A program made the translations under genes and the position numbers. Source: Spirosoma sp. 48-14 (GTDB lineage: Bacteria; Bacteroidota; Bacteroidia; Cytophagales; Spirosomataceae). From it: a DNA stretch of 64,000 nucleotides. Positions within the stretch are counted from its first letter, which is position 1. Each line of letters begins with the position of its first letter. Shown here piece by piece: positions 25,404-34,037 of this stretch. The notes under the pieces are model-generated. The model did no database searches, had not been told where the DNA came from, and saw nothing but the letters and a program-made list of their open reading frames with translations. Location: contig NZ_MKUD01000002.1 in the NCBI RefSeq assembly GCF_001898575.1, forward strand, positions 111,232 through 175,231. Reading direction: 5' to 3'.

Positions 25404-26444
25404 ATGAAACAATGGTATAAACTCGACCGCTATGATCTTCTGGTCATGCTGTTGAGTTACCCGGCGATATTCATTGCGAACTACCTGGTCCTGGGGCCCC
25501 GTTATTTCAACGATCTGGCCTTATTCTTTTCGGTCACGGCTGGTATAACGGTTTTATATGTAGCCTTTGCCTGGGTCATGGATACCTGGATGAAGTATAT
25601 GCGCTACTGCTACACTGAACTCGATCAGGCTCTCCGGCGCATCCTCTACTGTCTGCTGTTCTATGTCATTGTCACGGTCCTTTTTGTTTGCCTGATTTTC
25701 CTGTTGTACGACTGGTTCAAGGTTCCCGGCTATCGCTATGATCCCGTCATTTTTCGCTGGACTTTACTGATTGGCTTTATTTGCAATCTGCTTTCCATCG
25801 GTGTTTTTGAGTCTATCTATTCCTATCAGAAATGGAAGGAAAGTGTGAAACGGGAATACGAGTTGAAAGAGTTGCATGTACAGCGACAACTCGATATTCT
25901 GAAGCAGCAGGTCAATCCACATTTCCTGTTCAACAGTCTCAATTCGCTGGTTTCACTGATTGGCGAAAATCCCGCCCAAGCCGAGCAATTTGCCGAAGAA
26001 CTTAGCTCCGTGTACCGCTATATTCTCCGCGCCAGTGAACAGAATCTGACCGACCTGACAACGGAAATGACCTTCGTGGATTCGTATTACCACCTGCTGA
26101 AAACCCGACATGGCTCCGGGCTTATTCTGACCGTTTCCGTCGATAAACGATTCGACACCTACCAACTTCCCCCTCTGACGCTTCAACTGCTGCTCGAAAA
26201 TGCGGTAAAACATAATATCGTTTTGGCCGATCAACCGCTAACGATCAGTATTGAAACAGATGAACGAGCGTTTCTGACCGTTCGAAATACCTTACAGAAA
26301 AAACAGGCGCGGGTGTTATCCAATGGCGTTGGCCTGAGTAACATCCTGGCAAAGTATCAGATGCTTGGCCAACCAATGCCAACCGTTCAGGAAACAGACG
26401 ATCAATTTGTGGTCAGATTGCCGCTTATCAACGTCACTTCATAG
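25404..26444 (+). CDS. LytS-type sensor histidine kinase, no adjacent regulator
   Basis: A 346-residue kinase with hydrophobic segments in residues 10-140 and H173 in ILKQQVNPHFLFNSLN. The ATP-binding domain has LTLQLLLENAVKHN, and its tail ARVLSNGVGLSNI followed by KYQMLGQPMPTVQE is very like the tails of the kinases at 28215 and 30879. It has no regulator gene beside it; the nearest LytTR regulator is 4 kb away on the other strand. The downstream beta-helix lipoprotein gene begins 143 bp later. The gene and its two paralogues likely arose by duplication. Confidence 0.88.
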   Translation: MKQWYKLDRYDLLVMLLSYPAIFIANYLVLGPRYFNDLALFFSVTAGITVLYVAFAWVMDTWMKYMRYCYTELDQALRRILYCLLFYVIVTVLFVCLIFLLYDWFKVPGYRYDPVIFRWTLLIGFICNLLSIGVFESIYSYQKWKESVKREYELKELHVQRQLDILKQQVNPHFLFNSLNSLVSLIGENPAQAEQFAEELSSVYRYILRASEQNLTDLTTEMTFVDSYYHLLKTRHGSGLILTVSVDKRFDTYQLPPLTLQLLLENAVKHNIVLADQPLTISIETDERAFLTVRNTLQKKQARVLSNGVGLSNILAKYQMLGQPMPTVQETDDQFVVRLPLINVTS

Positions 26445-26586
26445 GCTGTTTTCTACAGTCTACCTCCAACAACGCCAGTTCAACCACGGCTTTTTCCGTT
26501 TCAGCCGATTCCGTATTCCGGGCCATAACGCGTGCCAATACCTTTGTTGCCGTTAAACAACAAATCTCCGCACGAGCGGCCTCTTC

Positions 26587-28119
26587 ATGAAACCAACACC
26601 AACGTACCAAACGCTGGCCCTCCCGGCCCGCATTACCTTTACCCCGGCAGTAGTCGGCCTTAAACTGCTCATTTCGTTTATGATGGCCAGCCTCTTTTTG
26701 CTGACCAGTTGCAAGAAAGAAACCGAGGTTAACCCATCGGGCTCGCTTACAGCCAACGCCGGTCCTGATCAATCGGTACAGGTTGGGCAGACTGTCAATC
26801 TCGATGGGTCAGCTTCCAACGACAGCCAGGGCAAGCCTTTATCGTACCAATGGACGCTGGTGCGTAAACCCGCTAAAAGCACCGTTACCCTAAGCGACGC
26901 GGCTTCGTTTAAACCCACCTTCAAACCCGACGAAATCGGGGAGTATGAACTGGAACTGGCCGTGACCAGCACCAATGGTAAAAGTACCGACAAAGTACTC
27001 ATAACGGCCTCTGTAGCTGAACCTCTGGCAATTACGGCGAACATCACCGTTAAAACCACTCTGATCGACCGCGTCCTGAATCCTGATCTGCCCGATTATA
27101 TCGTAACGAAAAGTATTGATGTCAACAACGAACTGACGATCAATCCAGGGGTGGTTATTGCCTTCGAGCGTGATGTGCGGATGAATGTCAACGATGGCGG
27201 TGGTTTACTAATCGCTAAAGGAACGGCAGAGAATAAAATCAAGTTTGTGGGCGTACAGAAAACCAAAGGTTATTGGATAGGCGTGTCGCTCTACTCAGGC
27301 AGCAATGCCAACACAATGGAATACGTAGAGGTAATGCACGCAGGCAGTCGCACGGTATACAGCACCACCAAAGCCGCCCTGTTCATGTCGGGAGGAAGCC
27401 GCGCTCAGATTGCGCTGAAAAACTGTCTGTTCTCACAAAACGATGGCTACGGCCTGTATGTGCTGGACGGTGGTATCCTCAGGGAGTTTGCTCAGAACAG
27501 CTTTACCAGCAATACAGAAGCAGGTATCCTGCTAAATGCCGAAAACGTAGCCAAGCTTGATGCCGCTTCAACCTTCACGGGTGGCAATGGCCGCAACATC
27601 GTCGACATTACACCATCGGGTATCAAGGGTACCAACGAGGTGGCCTGGAATGGCTTCAACGACAAAACCCCCTATCGGATCAGTGGCGACTTCTCGGTCG
27701 ATGCAGGTTGGAAACTAGCGCCTGGGGTTACCATCGAAATGAACCGCGATGCTGTTATCCGGGTCAACACTGCTGGGTATTTATCAGCCAAAGGAACAAC
27801 GACCAACAAAATCGTCTTTACCGGAGCCGACCGCACAACGCCCTCCTGGAAAGGCATTATCTGCTACTCGCAGGATAGTAAGAATGAATTAGAATATGCC
27901 GAGGTTAGCAACGCTGGCAGCAGTGTGATCGTATCGGCTAAGAAAGCCAGCATTGCGATTTACGGCACGAAAGCCCTGATGTCGGTTAAGAATACAAAAA
28001 TCAGTGGTAGTGGCGGTTATGGCGTGTTCGTCAGCTATGGGGCTTCGGCCAATACCGACCTCAGTACAGCCAATACCTTTGAAGCAAACGCCCAGACCAA
28101 CGTATTGATCGAGAAATAG
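26587..28119 (+). CDS. Surface lipoprotein with PKD/Ig domain and duplicated parallel beta-helix
   Basis: A 510-residue lipoprotein (lipobox LLTSC, cysteine at about 42). Residues 55-143 form a PKD/Ig-like domain (ANAGPDQSVQVGQTVNLDGS). The rest is a right-handed beta-helix in two related halves: about 185-290 and about 378-482. Paired motifs include INPGVVIAFERD and LAPGVTIEMNRD, then LLIAKGTAENKIKFVG and LSAKGTTTNKIVFTG, then MEYVEVMHAGS and LEYAEVSNAGS, indicating an internal duplication. Such proteins are often surface binders or polysaccharide-active. No catalytic residues can be assigned. The ATG at 26682 (MMASLFLL) could be the true start. Flanked by kinase genes on both sides. Confidence 0.82.
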   Translation: MKPTPTYQTLALPARITFTPAVVGLKLLISFMMASLFLLTSCKKETEVNPSGSLTANAGPDQSVQVGQTVNLDGSASNDSQGKPLSYQWTLVRKPAKSTVTLSDAASFKPTFKPDEIGEYELELAVTSTNGKSTDKVLITASVAEPLAITANITVKTTLIDRVLNPDLPDYIVTKSIDVNNELTINPGVVIAFERDVRMNVNDGGGLLIAKGTAENKIKFVGVQKTKGYWIGVSLYSGSNANTMEYVEVMHAGSRTVYSTTKAALFMSGGSRAQIALKNCLFSQNDGYGLYVLDGGILREFAQNSFTSNTEAGILLNAENVAKLDAASTFTGGNGRNIVDITPSGIKGTNEVAWNGFNDKTPYRISGDFSVDAGWKLAPGVTIEMNRDAVIRVNTAGYLSAKGTTTNKIVFTGADRTTPSWKGIICYSQDSKNELEYAEVSNAGSSVIVSAKKASIAIYGTKALMSVKNTKISGSGGYGVFVSYGASANTDLSTANTFEANAQTNVLIEK

Positions 28120-28214
28120 TAATAAGTTTTAGTCATCGGCTTCGCCGTCATTGATAGTCATTGGGGCCATCAAACAAGATAACTACCAATGTCGACGAAG
28201 CCAGATGACCTTGA

Positions 28215-29573
28215 ATGACATGTTACCTTATGACCTTCCAGATTTGGGGCGCGGTTTTTACAGGCATGGTACTCTCGATCATGTTGATGAACATAGTCCA
28301 ATGGACTACGTATCGGGATCGAAACTATGGCCTGTATACATTATACATGCTGGCCTGGTTATTCTACTTTGGCCTGCGCGTGTATACATTCCGCGATTGG
28401 TTTTCTCTTGAAACCAACCATTTCGTTCGGGCGGTCGCACCCATGGGAGCCTATTACATTTATTTCGACTTCATCGACTCTATTCTCGACCTACGTCATC
28501 GGCTACCCAATTTTTACCGCCAGTTGCAACGAATAAAGATTGGCATTGTCATTTACATCGGTATTCATCTTTTGCTTTGCTACGGGCCATCGTTATGGAA
28601 TCCAGTTTTCTACGAAGTAACGTTTATCATGATGCGTTTAGCAATGGCCGTTCTGGGTGTTTATGGCATTCAGCAAATGCTATCGTTGTGCGATCCTGTA
28701 TCGCGCCTGTATGCCATAGGGACCTTTTTTCTACTGGTCGGCGGGCTAACATCGATGTTTCTATCAATGGTCAGACCTAATGAAGACTGGGCCGGGCCCT
28801 TCTGGATGGTATCACTAACCTATATGCAAACTGGTATCATTGCCGAACTGGTCTGTTTCTCGCTAGGGCTGAGCTACCGCCAGCGTAGGGCAGCCATTCG
28901 CAATGCCATGATTGAACAGGAGCTTATGCACGAGCGAGAAAAACACCACCGCGACCAATTAGAGGCAGAACTGGTGATGCAACGTCTGGAACAGGAAAAA
29001 ACGGAGGTGCATATCCGGGCTTTACAGGCACAGATCAACCCCCATTTTCTATTCAACAGCCTGAACTCGCTAAGTGCGCTGATTGACGATGATACACAAC
29101 AGGCTGGCATTTTTCTGGATGAACTCAGCTCGGTGTATCGCTATATGTTACGAGCCAACGATCAGATTTTGATTCCGTTAGCTTCCGAACTGGCGTTTAT
29201 CCGCTCATACTGTCATTTGCTGCAAACGCGGCATGGGCAGGCCCTTCGGGTAGAATGGGCCGTTTCGCCCGTACTACTGGCGCTCCAGTTGCCTCCGCTC
29301 ACCTTGCAGTTATTGGTCGAAAACGCCGTGAAACACAATGTAATTTTAGCAGACAACCCATTAACCATTGCTATTTCGACCAATGAGCAAAATCAGCTAC
29401 AGGTTCGAAACAATGTACAGCGAAAAACGGTCCGGGTAGCCTCTAATGGTGTGGGCCTGGCCAATATATGGTCAAAATATCAGATATTAAATCAACCCAT
29501 TCCAACCATTCAGGAAGATAGGGGTCTATTTATCGTGACACTTCCTCTTATAGACAAAGAGTGTTCAGTATAA
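28215..29573 (+). CDS. LytS-type sensor histidine kinase with 7TM-like N-terminal part
   Basis: A 452-residue kinase, the longest of the five. The first 215 residues hold about seven hydrophobic segments, a 7TMR-DISM-like arrangement. A coiled-coil linker follows at about 225-270 (RQRRAAIRNAMIEQELMHE), then H277 in ALQAQINPHFLFNSLN and an HATPase part with LTLQLLVENAVKHN and VRVASNGVGLANI. The membrane part differs from that of the other four kinases, so it probably senses a different signal while the output part is shared. It lacks an adjacent regulator gene. It lies between the beta-helix lipoprotein and the FAD monooxygenase genes. Confidence 0.88.
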   Translation: MTCYLMTFQIWGAVFTGMVLSIMLMNIVQWTTYRDRNYGLYTLYMLAWLFYFGLRVYTFRDWFSLETNHFVRAVAPMGAYYIYFDFIDSILDLRHRLPNFYRQLQRIKIGIVIYIGIHLLLCYGPSLWNPVFYEVTFIMMRLAMAVLGVYGIQQMLSLCDPVSRLYAIGTFFLLVGGLTSMFLSMVRPNEDWAGPFWMVSLTYMQTGIIAELVCFSLGLSYRQRRAAIRNAMIEQELMHEREKHHRDQLEAELVMQRLEQEKTEVHIRALQAQINPHFLFNSLNSLSALIDDDTQQAGIFLDELSSVYRYMLRANDQILIPLASELAFIRSYCHLLQTRHGQALRVEWAVSPVLLALQLPPLTLQLLVENAVKHNVILADNPLTIAISTNEQNQLQVRNNVQRKTVRVASNGVGLANIWSKYQILNQPIPTIQEDRGLFIVTLPLIDKECSV

Positions 29574-29617
29574 ATAGACAAACGAACGGTTTAGTAAAAG
29601 ACAAGCGTATGAAAATT

Positions 29618-29640
29618 TGTCAAATCGTTACTATTTGACA
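29618..29640. promoter_or_regulatory. Operator-like dyad upstream of the FAD monooxygenase
   Basis: TGTCAAAT (29618-29625) and its exact complement ATTTGACA (29633-29640) flank 7 nt. The dyad ends 41 bases before the ATG at 29682, where a repressor could block a promoter. The TetR or MarR class is only a guess, as no such regulator lies nearby. Confidence 0.35.
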
Positions 29641-29681
29641 GTCTAACGATTCCTCACAGTTCAAGAGTAGTAAAACGACGT

Positions 29682-30830
29682 ATGAAAAAAAAATCTTCTT
29701 TCACTATCGTTGGTGGTGGTATTGCCGGTTTAACTACAGCCATTGCTCTTAATCGAAAAAATATCCCCACCACTGTTTTCGAAGCAGCTCCAACTATGCA
29801 GCCATCAGGTGCTGGTCTGGCGCTGGCGGCAAATGCCATCAAAGCGTTTCAACGACTGGGGATTGCCGATCAGATTATACACGCTGGCCGCCAGCTTGAT
29901 GCCTTTACCATTCTCGACGAGCAAGGGGACAAAATTACCCGCACCGATAGCCGAATTGTAAGTCAACGCTTTGGGGTCAATAATTTCACCATTCATCGGG
30001 CCGATCTGCACAAAATCCTCCTGGCTCAACTCCCTCCAGATAGCATTCGTACCGGCAAACGAACCATTCACCTCAATCGTCAATCTGATGGCATAACGGT
30101 TTACTTCGACGACGGCACCAGTCATAAAACGGATTATTTGCTCGTGGCCGATGGTATACGCTCACCGATTCGGCAACAACTGATACCAGGCTGCTTACCT
30201 CGTTATGCGGGTTATACCTGCTGGCGGGCCGTTGTAAACCTTCCAGGTAACACGTTGCAGGAAGCTACCGAAACATGGGGTACTAAAGGCCGGGTTGGTG
30301 TTGTTCCGATGGCGAACGATCAGGTATACTGGTTTGCCTGTATCAATGCCCCAGCTAAGTCGGATGAAATGCGTCAGATGACGGTTCAAAAACTAGCCGA
30401 CCGCTTTGCGAATTATCATGCGCCTATTCCTGAATTAATAGCGAAAACCCCCAACGAGTCGCTGATCTGGAACGACATTATCGATCTGAAACCATTAAAC
30501 AGCTACGTTTTCGGGCGAGCCGTTTTACTCGGTGATGCCGCTCACGCTACAACCCCCAATATGGGTCAGGGTGCTTGTCAGGCTATTGAAGATGCGGTTA
30601 TTCTGGCTGACGAATTAGCTAAAAATCAGCCGACAGAAGCCGCGTTTGCCGCCTTCGACCTCCGACGATTACAGCGTACTCATTACATTACCAATACCTC
30701 CTGGCGTATTGGCCAGTTAGCCCAAACCAGTAGTCCCCTGCTGGCCTTCCTGCGGAACGGTTTGTTCCGGTATTTACCCGAGAGCCTGAATCAACGTCGA
30801 TTAGAAACCCTCTATGCTGTAGATTTTTAG
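29682..30830 (+). CDS. FAD-dependent monooxygenase (aromatic hydroxylase type)
   Basis: A 382-residue group A flavoprotein hydroxylase. The dinucleotide-binding GGGIAGLTTAIAL lies at about 10-22. The DG motif LVADGIRSPIR is near 150, and the GD motif GDAAHATTPNMGQGACQA is at about 285. These enzymes insert one oxygen from O2 into an aromatic or related ring, using NAD(P)H; salicylate hydroxylase, urate hydroxylase and ring-opening TetX-like oxidases are related. TetX-like enzymes can inactivate tetracyclines, but no feature singles that out here and I do not claim it. It sits between two orphan kinase genes and has an operator-like dyad upstream. Confidence 0.88.
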   Translation: MKKKSSFTIVGGGIAGLTTAIALNRKNIPTTVFEAAPTMQPSGAGLALAANAIKAFQRLGIADQIIHAGRQLDAFTILDEQGDKITRTDSRIVSQRFGVNNFTIHRADLHKILLAQLPPDSIRTGKRTIHLNRQSDGITVYFDDGTSHKTDYLLVADGIRSPIRQQLIPGCLPRYAGYTCWRAVVNLPGNTLQEATETWGTKGRVGVVPMANDQVYWFACINAPAKSDEMRQMTVQKLADRFANYHAPIPELIAKTPNESLIWNDIIDLKPLNSYVFGRAVLLGDAAHATTPNMGQGACQAIEDAVILADELAKNQPTEAAFAAFDLRRLQRTHYITNTSWRIGQLAQTSSPLLAFLRNGLFRYLPESLNQRRLETLYAVDF

Positions 30831-30878
30831 CCATACTGGTTATCTCAATCCCGTAAACTGAGGTAACCAGCATTATGA

Positions 30879-32066
30879 TTGAGTAACCCCACACTCCTCA
30901 ATAATGGCTGTTTCGTCCTATTGAAACAAACATTATCTTTACCGAAAAGCCTGAACTGCTTCACGTTGAACACGATCAATGACAAATGGTTGCGTATAGT
31001 TGGCATTACCCTAATACTGGCATTCAGCATAACCGGCAATGGTTTTCATAGGCAGCCGCTAACAGGTGACATTTTACTCCGCATTTTTATTAGTCTGGTG
31101 TCCATTACGATAACCTGGCACGTCATTCGGGCGATCGTATTCCATTTCCGACAGAAATATTTTTCCAGGAAAGACATTTGGAAACGGCTACTCCTGACGT
31201 TTCTGGCAGGGAGTGTAGCAACAACAGTAAGCCTCTGGGTAACAGGCGCCATTCGATACTGGGTTACTCATGGCACCCTGCTAGGCTATCACTCGTATGG
31301 TCACACAGCCAGTATTACGATTAATAAAGCGACGATTGCCCTAAATCTGTACGGATTCGATTTTGTGCAGGCAGCCGTTAATTTTATCTTTTTTCAGACG
31401 ATCTACGAAACCCTGTTTTTTGCCCGCGATTCGGCACTTTACCAGAAAAAGCTGAGATTGGCAGAGAAGGAACAGGAAAAACTACGTACGGCCAATTTAC
31501 AAAGTCAGCTCGATGCGCTAAAGCAGCAGGTCAATCCGCATTTCTTATTCAATAGTCTGAATGTTCTGGATTCGCTCATTGAGGATGATCCTAAACAGGC
31601 ACGAGTATTTCTGGAGGAACTCAGTACGGTGTATCGGTATCTACTTCGCGCCAACGATCAGCACCTGACCGAGCTAGGTGCTGAGCTGGATTTTATTCAA
31701 TCGTATTATCACTTGCTGAAAACCCGGCATGGATCAGGACTGACGATGAACGTGACTATTGATGACCGTTATCAAACCTATCGTCTTCCTCCGCTTACGC
31801 TCCAACTTCTGGTCGAGAATGCCGTTAAGCACAACATTGTCCTTCCCGACCAACCGCTCAGCATCGACATCCTAACCGATGCGCAATCACATCTACAGGT
31901 TCGTAATACTATACAGCGGAAAACCGTACGCGTAGCTTCCAATGGCGTTGGCCTGACCAATATTCTGACCAAATACCAGATGCTCAATCAGCCTAAACCC
32001 ATCATTCAGGAAACAGATGGGCAGTTTATCGTTACCCTTCCGCTGATCGCCAATAGCATCGAGTAG
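30879..32066 (+). CDS. LytS-type sensor histidine kinase, orphan
   Basis: A 395-residue kinase with a TTG start (30879); no in-frame ATG occurs early, and the residues just after (INDKWLRIVGITLIL) match the kinase at 22324 (LNDKWIRWVAIPISIL), so translation begins near here. Hydrophobic segments occupy residues 38-180, and H221 lies in ALKQQVNPHFLFNSLN. The ATP-binding part contains LTLQLLVENAVKHN and VRVASNGVGLTNI, close to the kinases at 25404 and 28215. The phrase LNQPKPIIQE echoes LNQPIPTIQE of 28215. No regulator gene is adjacent. It is followed by the cbpA gene 104 bp downstream. Confidence 0.85.
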   Translation: MSNPTLLNNGCFVLLKQTLSLPKSLNCFTLNTINDKWLRIVGITLILAFSITGNGFHRQPLTGDILLRIFISLVSITITWHVIRAIVFHFRQKYFSRKDIWKRLLLTFLAGSVATTVSLWVTGAIRYWVTHGTLLGYHSYGHTASITINKATIALNLYGFDFVQAAVNFIFFQTIYETLFFARDSALYQKKLRLAEKEQEKLRTANLQSQLDALKQQVNPHFLFNSLNVLDSLIEDDPKQARVFLEELSTVYRYLLRANDQHLTELGAELDFIQSYYHLLKTRHGSGLTMNVTIDDRYQTYRLPPLTLQLLVENAVKHNIVLPDQPLSIDILTDAQSHLQVRNTIQRKTVRVASNGVGLTNILTKYQMLNQPKPIIQETDGQFIVTLPLIANSIE

Positions 32067-32169
32067 GCTGTACTATATAAATTTTGTTACCTATCACAGT
32101 AATAGCCAACCTTCCCGGCCACTTTTGTGTTTATAGAGTTGATTATAACTCTATTTATTCCCACCCAAC

Positions 32170-33090
32170 ATGGACTTTATCGACTATTATAGCGTTCTGG
32201 GCGTACCGAAAACAGCATCGGACGACGATATTAAGAAAGCCTATCGGAAACTGGCCCGGAAACACCATCCCGACCTCAATCCGAACGATGCAGAGGCCAA
32301 TAAAAAATTTCAACAGATCAACGAAGCCAACGAGGTTCTGAGCGATCCTGAGAAACGCAAGAAATACGATCAGTACGGCAAAGACTGGCAACATGCCGAT
32401 CAATTTGAGCAGGCCCGGCATGGAGATGCCCGGCAGCAACAGCAGCAATACCGTCAGCAGTATGCCCAAAGTGATACGGGCGATTACGATTTTTCCGATG
32501 GCTTTGGTGGTGCTGGCTTCTCTGATTTCTTTTCGTCGTTGTTCGGTCAGGAAGCCGGAGCGCGGGGCGGCCGACGTACGCAGTTCAAAGGTCAGGATTA
32601 TCAGGCCGATCTTCACCTAAACCTCCAGGAAGCCTATACCACCCATAAGCAGACTATGACGGTGAATGGCAAAGCGATTCGCATTACGGTACCGGCGGGT
32701 ATTGAAGATGGGCAAAAAATCAAACTGGCGGGTTATGGTGCGCCGGGTGTAAACGGTGGCCCCAACGGCGATTTGTATATTACCTTCGTCATTGATGAAG
32801 ATCCCCGCTACAAACGGAAAGGCAATGATCTGTACATCAATGAAGAGATCGACCTGTACACGGCCCTGCTGGGCGGAGAGCGTGTGGTCGATACAATGGG
32901 CGGCAAGGTCAAGCTAACGGTGAAACCCGAAACGCAAAATGGTACCAAAGTGCGCCTGAAAGGCAAAGGGTTTCCCGTATATAAGCAGGACGGCAATTTC
33001 GGTGATCTCTACATTACCTGGCAAGTAAAACTTCCTACCAACCTGACCGATCAACAGAAAGAGCTATTCCGCCAGTTATCAACCCTTTAA
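32170..33090 (+). CDS. cbpA: CbpA-like J-domain co-chaperone (type II DnaJ)
   Basis: A 306-residue protein. The J domain covers residues 1-70 with HPD at 33-35 ([10 protein letters not shown]). A Gln/Gly-rich linker (residues ~75-130) follows, with [12 protein letters not shown] and [17 protein letters not shown], and the two beta-rich C-terminal DnaJ domains occupy about 135-300. The Cys-rich zinc finger of DnaJ is absent, so this is a CbpA-type protein that activates DnaK's ATPase and binds unfolded or curved-DNA substrates. The next gene, 11 bp downstream, encodes the modulator CbpM, so this is the cbpAM operon. The Gln-rich run is longer than usual. Confidence 0.93.
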   Translation: MDFIDYYSVLGVPKTASDDDIKKAYRKLARKHHPDLNPNDAEANKKFQQINEANEVLSDPEKRKKYDQYGKDWQHADQFEQARHGDARQQQQQYRQQYAQSDTGDYDFSDGFGGAGFSDFFSSLFGQEAGARGGRRTQFKGQDYQADLHLNLQEAYTTHKQTMTVNGKAIRITVPAGIEDGQKIKLAGYGAPGVNGGPNGDLYITFVIDEDPRYKRKGNDLYINEEIDLYTALLGGERVVDTMGGKVKLTVKPETQNGTKVRLKGKGFPVYKQDGNFGDLYITWQVKLPTNLTDQQKELFRQLSTL

Positions 33091-33101
33091 CACCTTGACC
33101 T

Positions 33102-33404
33102 ATGCAAACCCAGCATCTGATATCCGTTCTTGACTTCTGTACCCATCACCACATCGAAATCACATTTGTGGAAACGCTGGCCGATAACGGACTGATTGAG
33201 ATAACCACCGTTGAGCAGACTACGTATGTACAGCCTGAGCAACTGGGTCGATTAGAGAAATTTGTTCGTCTGCACCAGGATTTAGCCATTCATGCTGACG
33301 ATCTGGATGTGGTAAGTGACCTCTTGGAGCGTGTCGAGAGTCTTCAGCACGAACTCAGGCAGGTACGTAGCCGATTGATTTTCTACGAATCAGATCAACG
33401 ATAA
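33102..33404 (+). CDS. cbpM: CbpM-like chaperone modulator
   Basis: A 100-residue protein with the CbpM/MerR-type pattern: ISVLDFCTHHHIEITFVETL, VQPEQLGRLEKFVRLHQDLAIHADDLDVVSDLLERV, then a C-terminal helix (LQHELRQVRSRLIF). In E. coli CbpM binds the J domain of CbpA and inhibits its co-chaperone and DNA-binding activities. Gene order, 11-bp spacing and length all match the E. coli operon, so the assignment is firm even though the sequence has diverged. The following hairpin closes the operon. Confidence 0.85.
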   Translation: MQTQHLISVLDFCTHHHIEITFVETLADNGLIEITTVEQTTYVQPEQLGRLEKFVRLHQDLAIHADDLDVVSDLLERVESLQHELRQVRSRLIFYESDQR

Positions 33405-33425
33405 AAAGCGTAACTAACTAACATG

Positions 33426-33460
33426 TAAAATGGTCAGAAATAGCCTTTCTGGCCATTTTA
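33426..33460 (+). terminator. Terminator of the cbpAM operon
   Basis: taaaatggtcagaaa (33426-33440) and tttctggccatttta (33446-33460) pair over 15 bp with one G-U pair and a 5-nt loop. It is closed by an A/T-rich base. Confidence 0.75.
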
Positions 33461-33496
33461 CGTATTTCTTCCCTCAACAAAAAGATTATCTTGCTC

Positions 33497-33979
33497 ATGA
33501 TGAAACAACGTCCCTATTTAACACACCTGCTAATCTCACTATTTACTCTTGGAGCCTCGTTGACCGCCTGCCAGCAACAAACTAAACATACCGAATCATC
33601 CTCGTTAGGAGACTCATTGACTGCACAATCGGCTACTCAACCCGATACATTATGCTTTCAGCAGATAGAAGGGAAAGATTCGACGCTATTGCAAGTAGTC
33701 AGAAATGGATCAGCTATAACAGGTCGATTAGAGGTACTCCCTTTTGAGAAGGACCGAGCGTCGGGAACACTAAAGGGAACAGAATCCGGCAATCAGATCA
33801 CCGCTGACTGGCAACGTTCAGGTGAGGGGATGACACAAACTTATGAAGTAGTATTCACCCTAAAAGGCGATGCCATCACCTGGCGAGAAGGAGAACGTAT
33901 TGAAAAACAAGGAAAATGGGTTTTGAAAGACCCTGCTCAAGGCTACGACTACACGCTGATGAAGACAGATTGCCACTGA
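33497..33979 (+). CDS. Small lipoprotein of unknown function
   Basis: A 160-residue lipoprotein (lipobox SLTAC, with cysteine near residue 26) with a spacer rich in Ser/Thr/Gln after it and a beta-rich domain at about 60-160: TLCFQQIEGKDSTLLQVVRNGSAITGRLEVLP, TADWQRSGEGMTQTYEVVFTLKGDAITW. No named family is recognised. The start is one of two tandem ATGs (33497, 33500) following a TTG at 33491. It stands between the cbpAM operon and the P1 peptidase with no sign of an operon with either. Confidence 0.72.
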   Translation: MMKQRPYLTHLLISLFTLGASLTACQQQTKHTESSSLGDSLTAQSATQPDTLCFQQIEGKDSTLLQVVRNGSAITGRLEVLPFEKDRASGTLKGTESGNQITADWQRSGEGMTQTYEVVFTLKGDAITWREGERIEKQGKWVLKDPAQGYDYTLMKTDCH

Positions 33980-34037
33980 ATTAACCCTTTTTAAGCTGGT
34001 TTATCCTAAATTGGTCGAAACAAACGTCTGTTGTCAG

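Noticed and set aside
29682-30830. Tetracycline-inactivating TetX-like enzyme
   Set aside because: The generic FAD monooxygenase motifs do not discriminate TetX from many aromatic hydroxylases, so no such claim is made.
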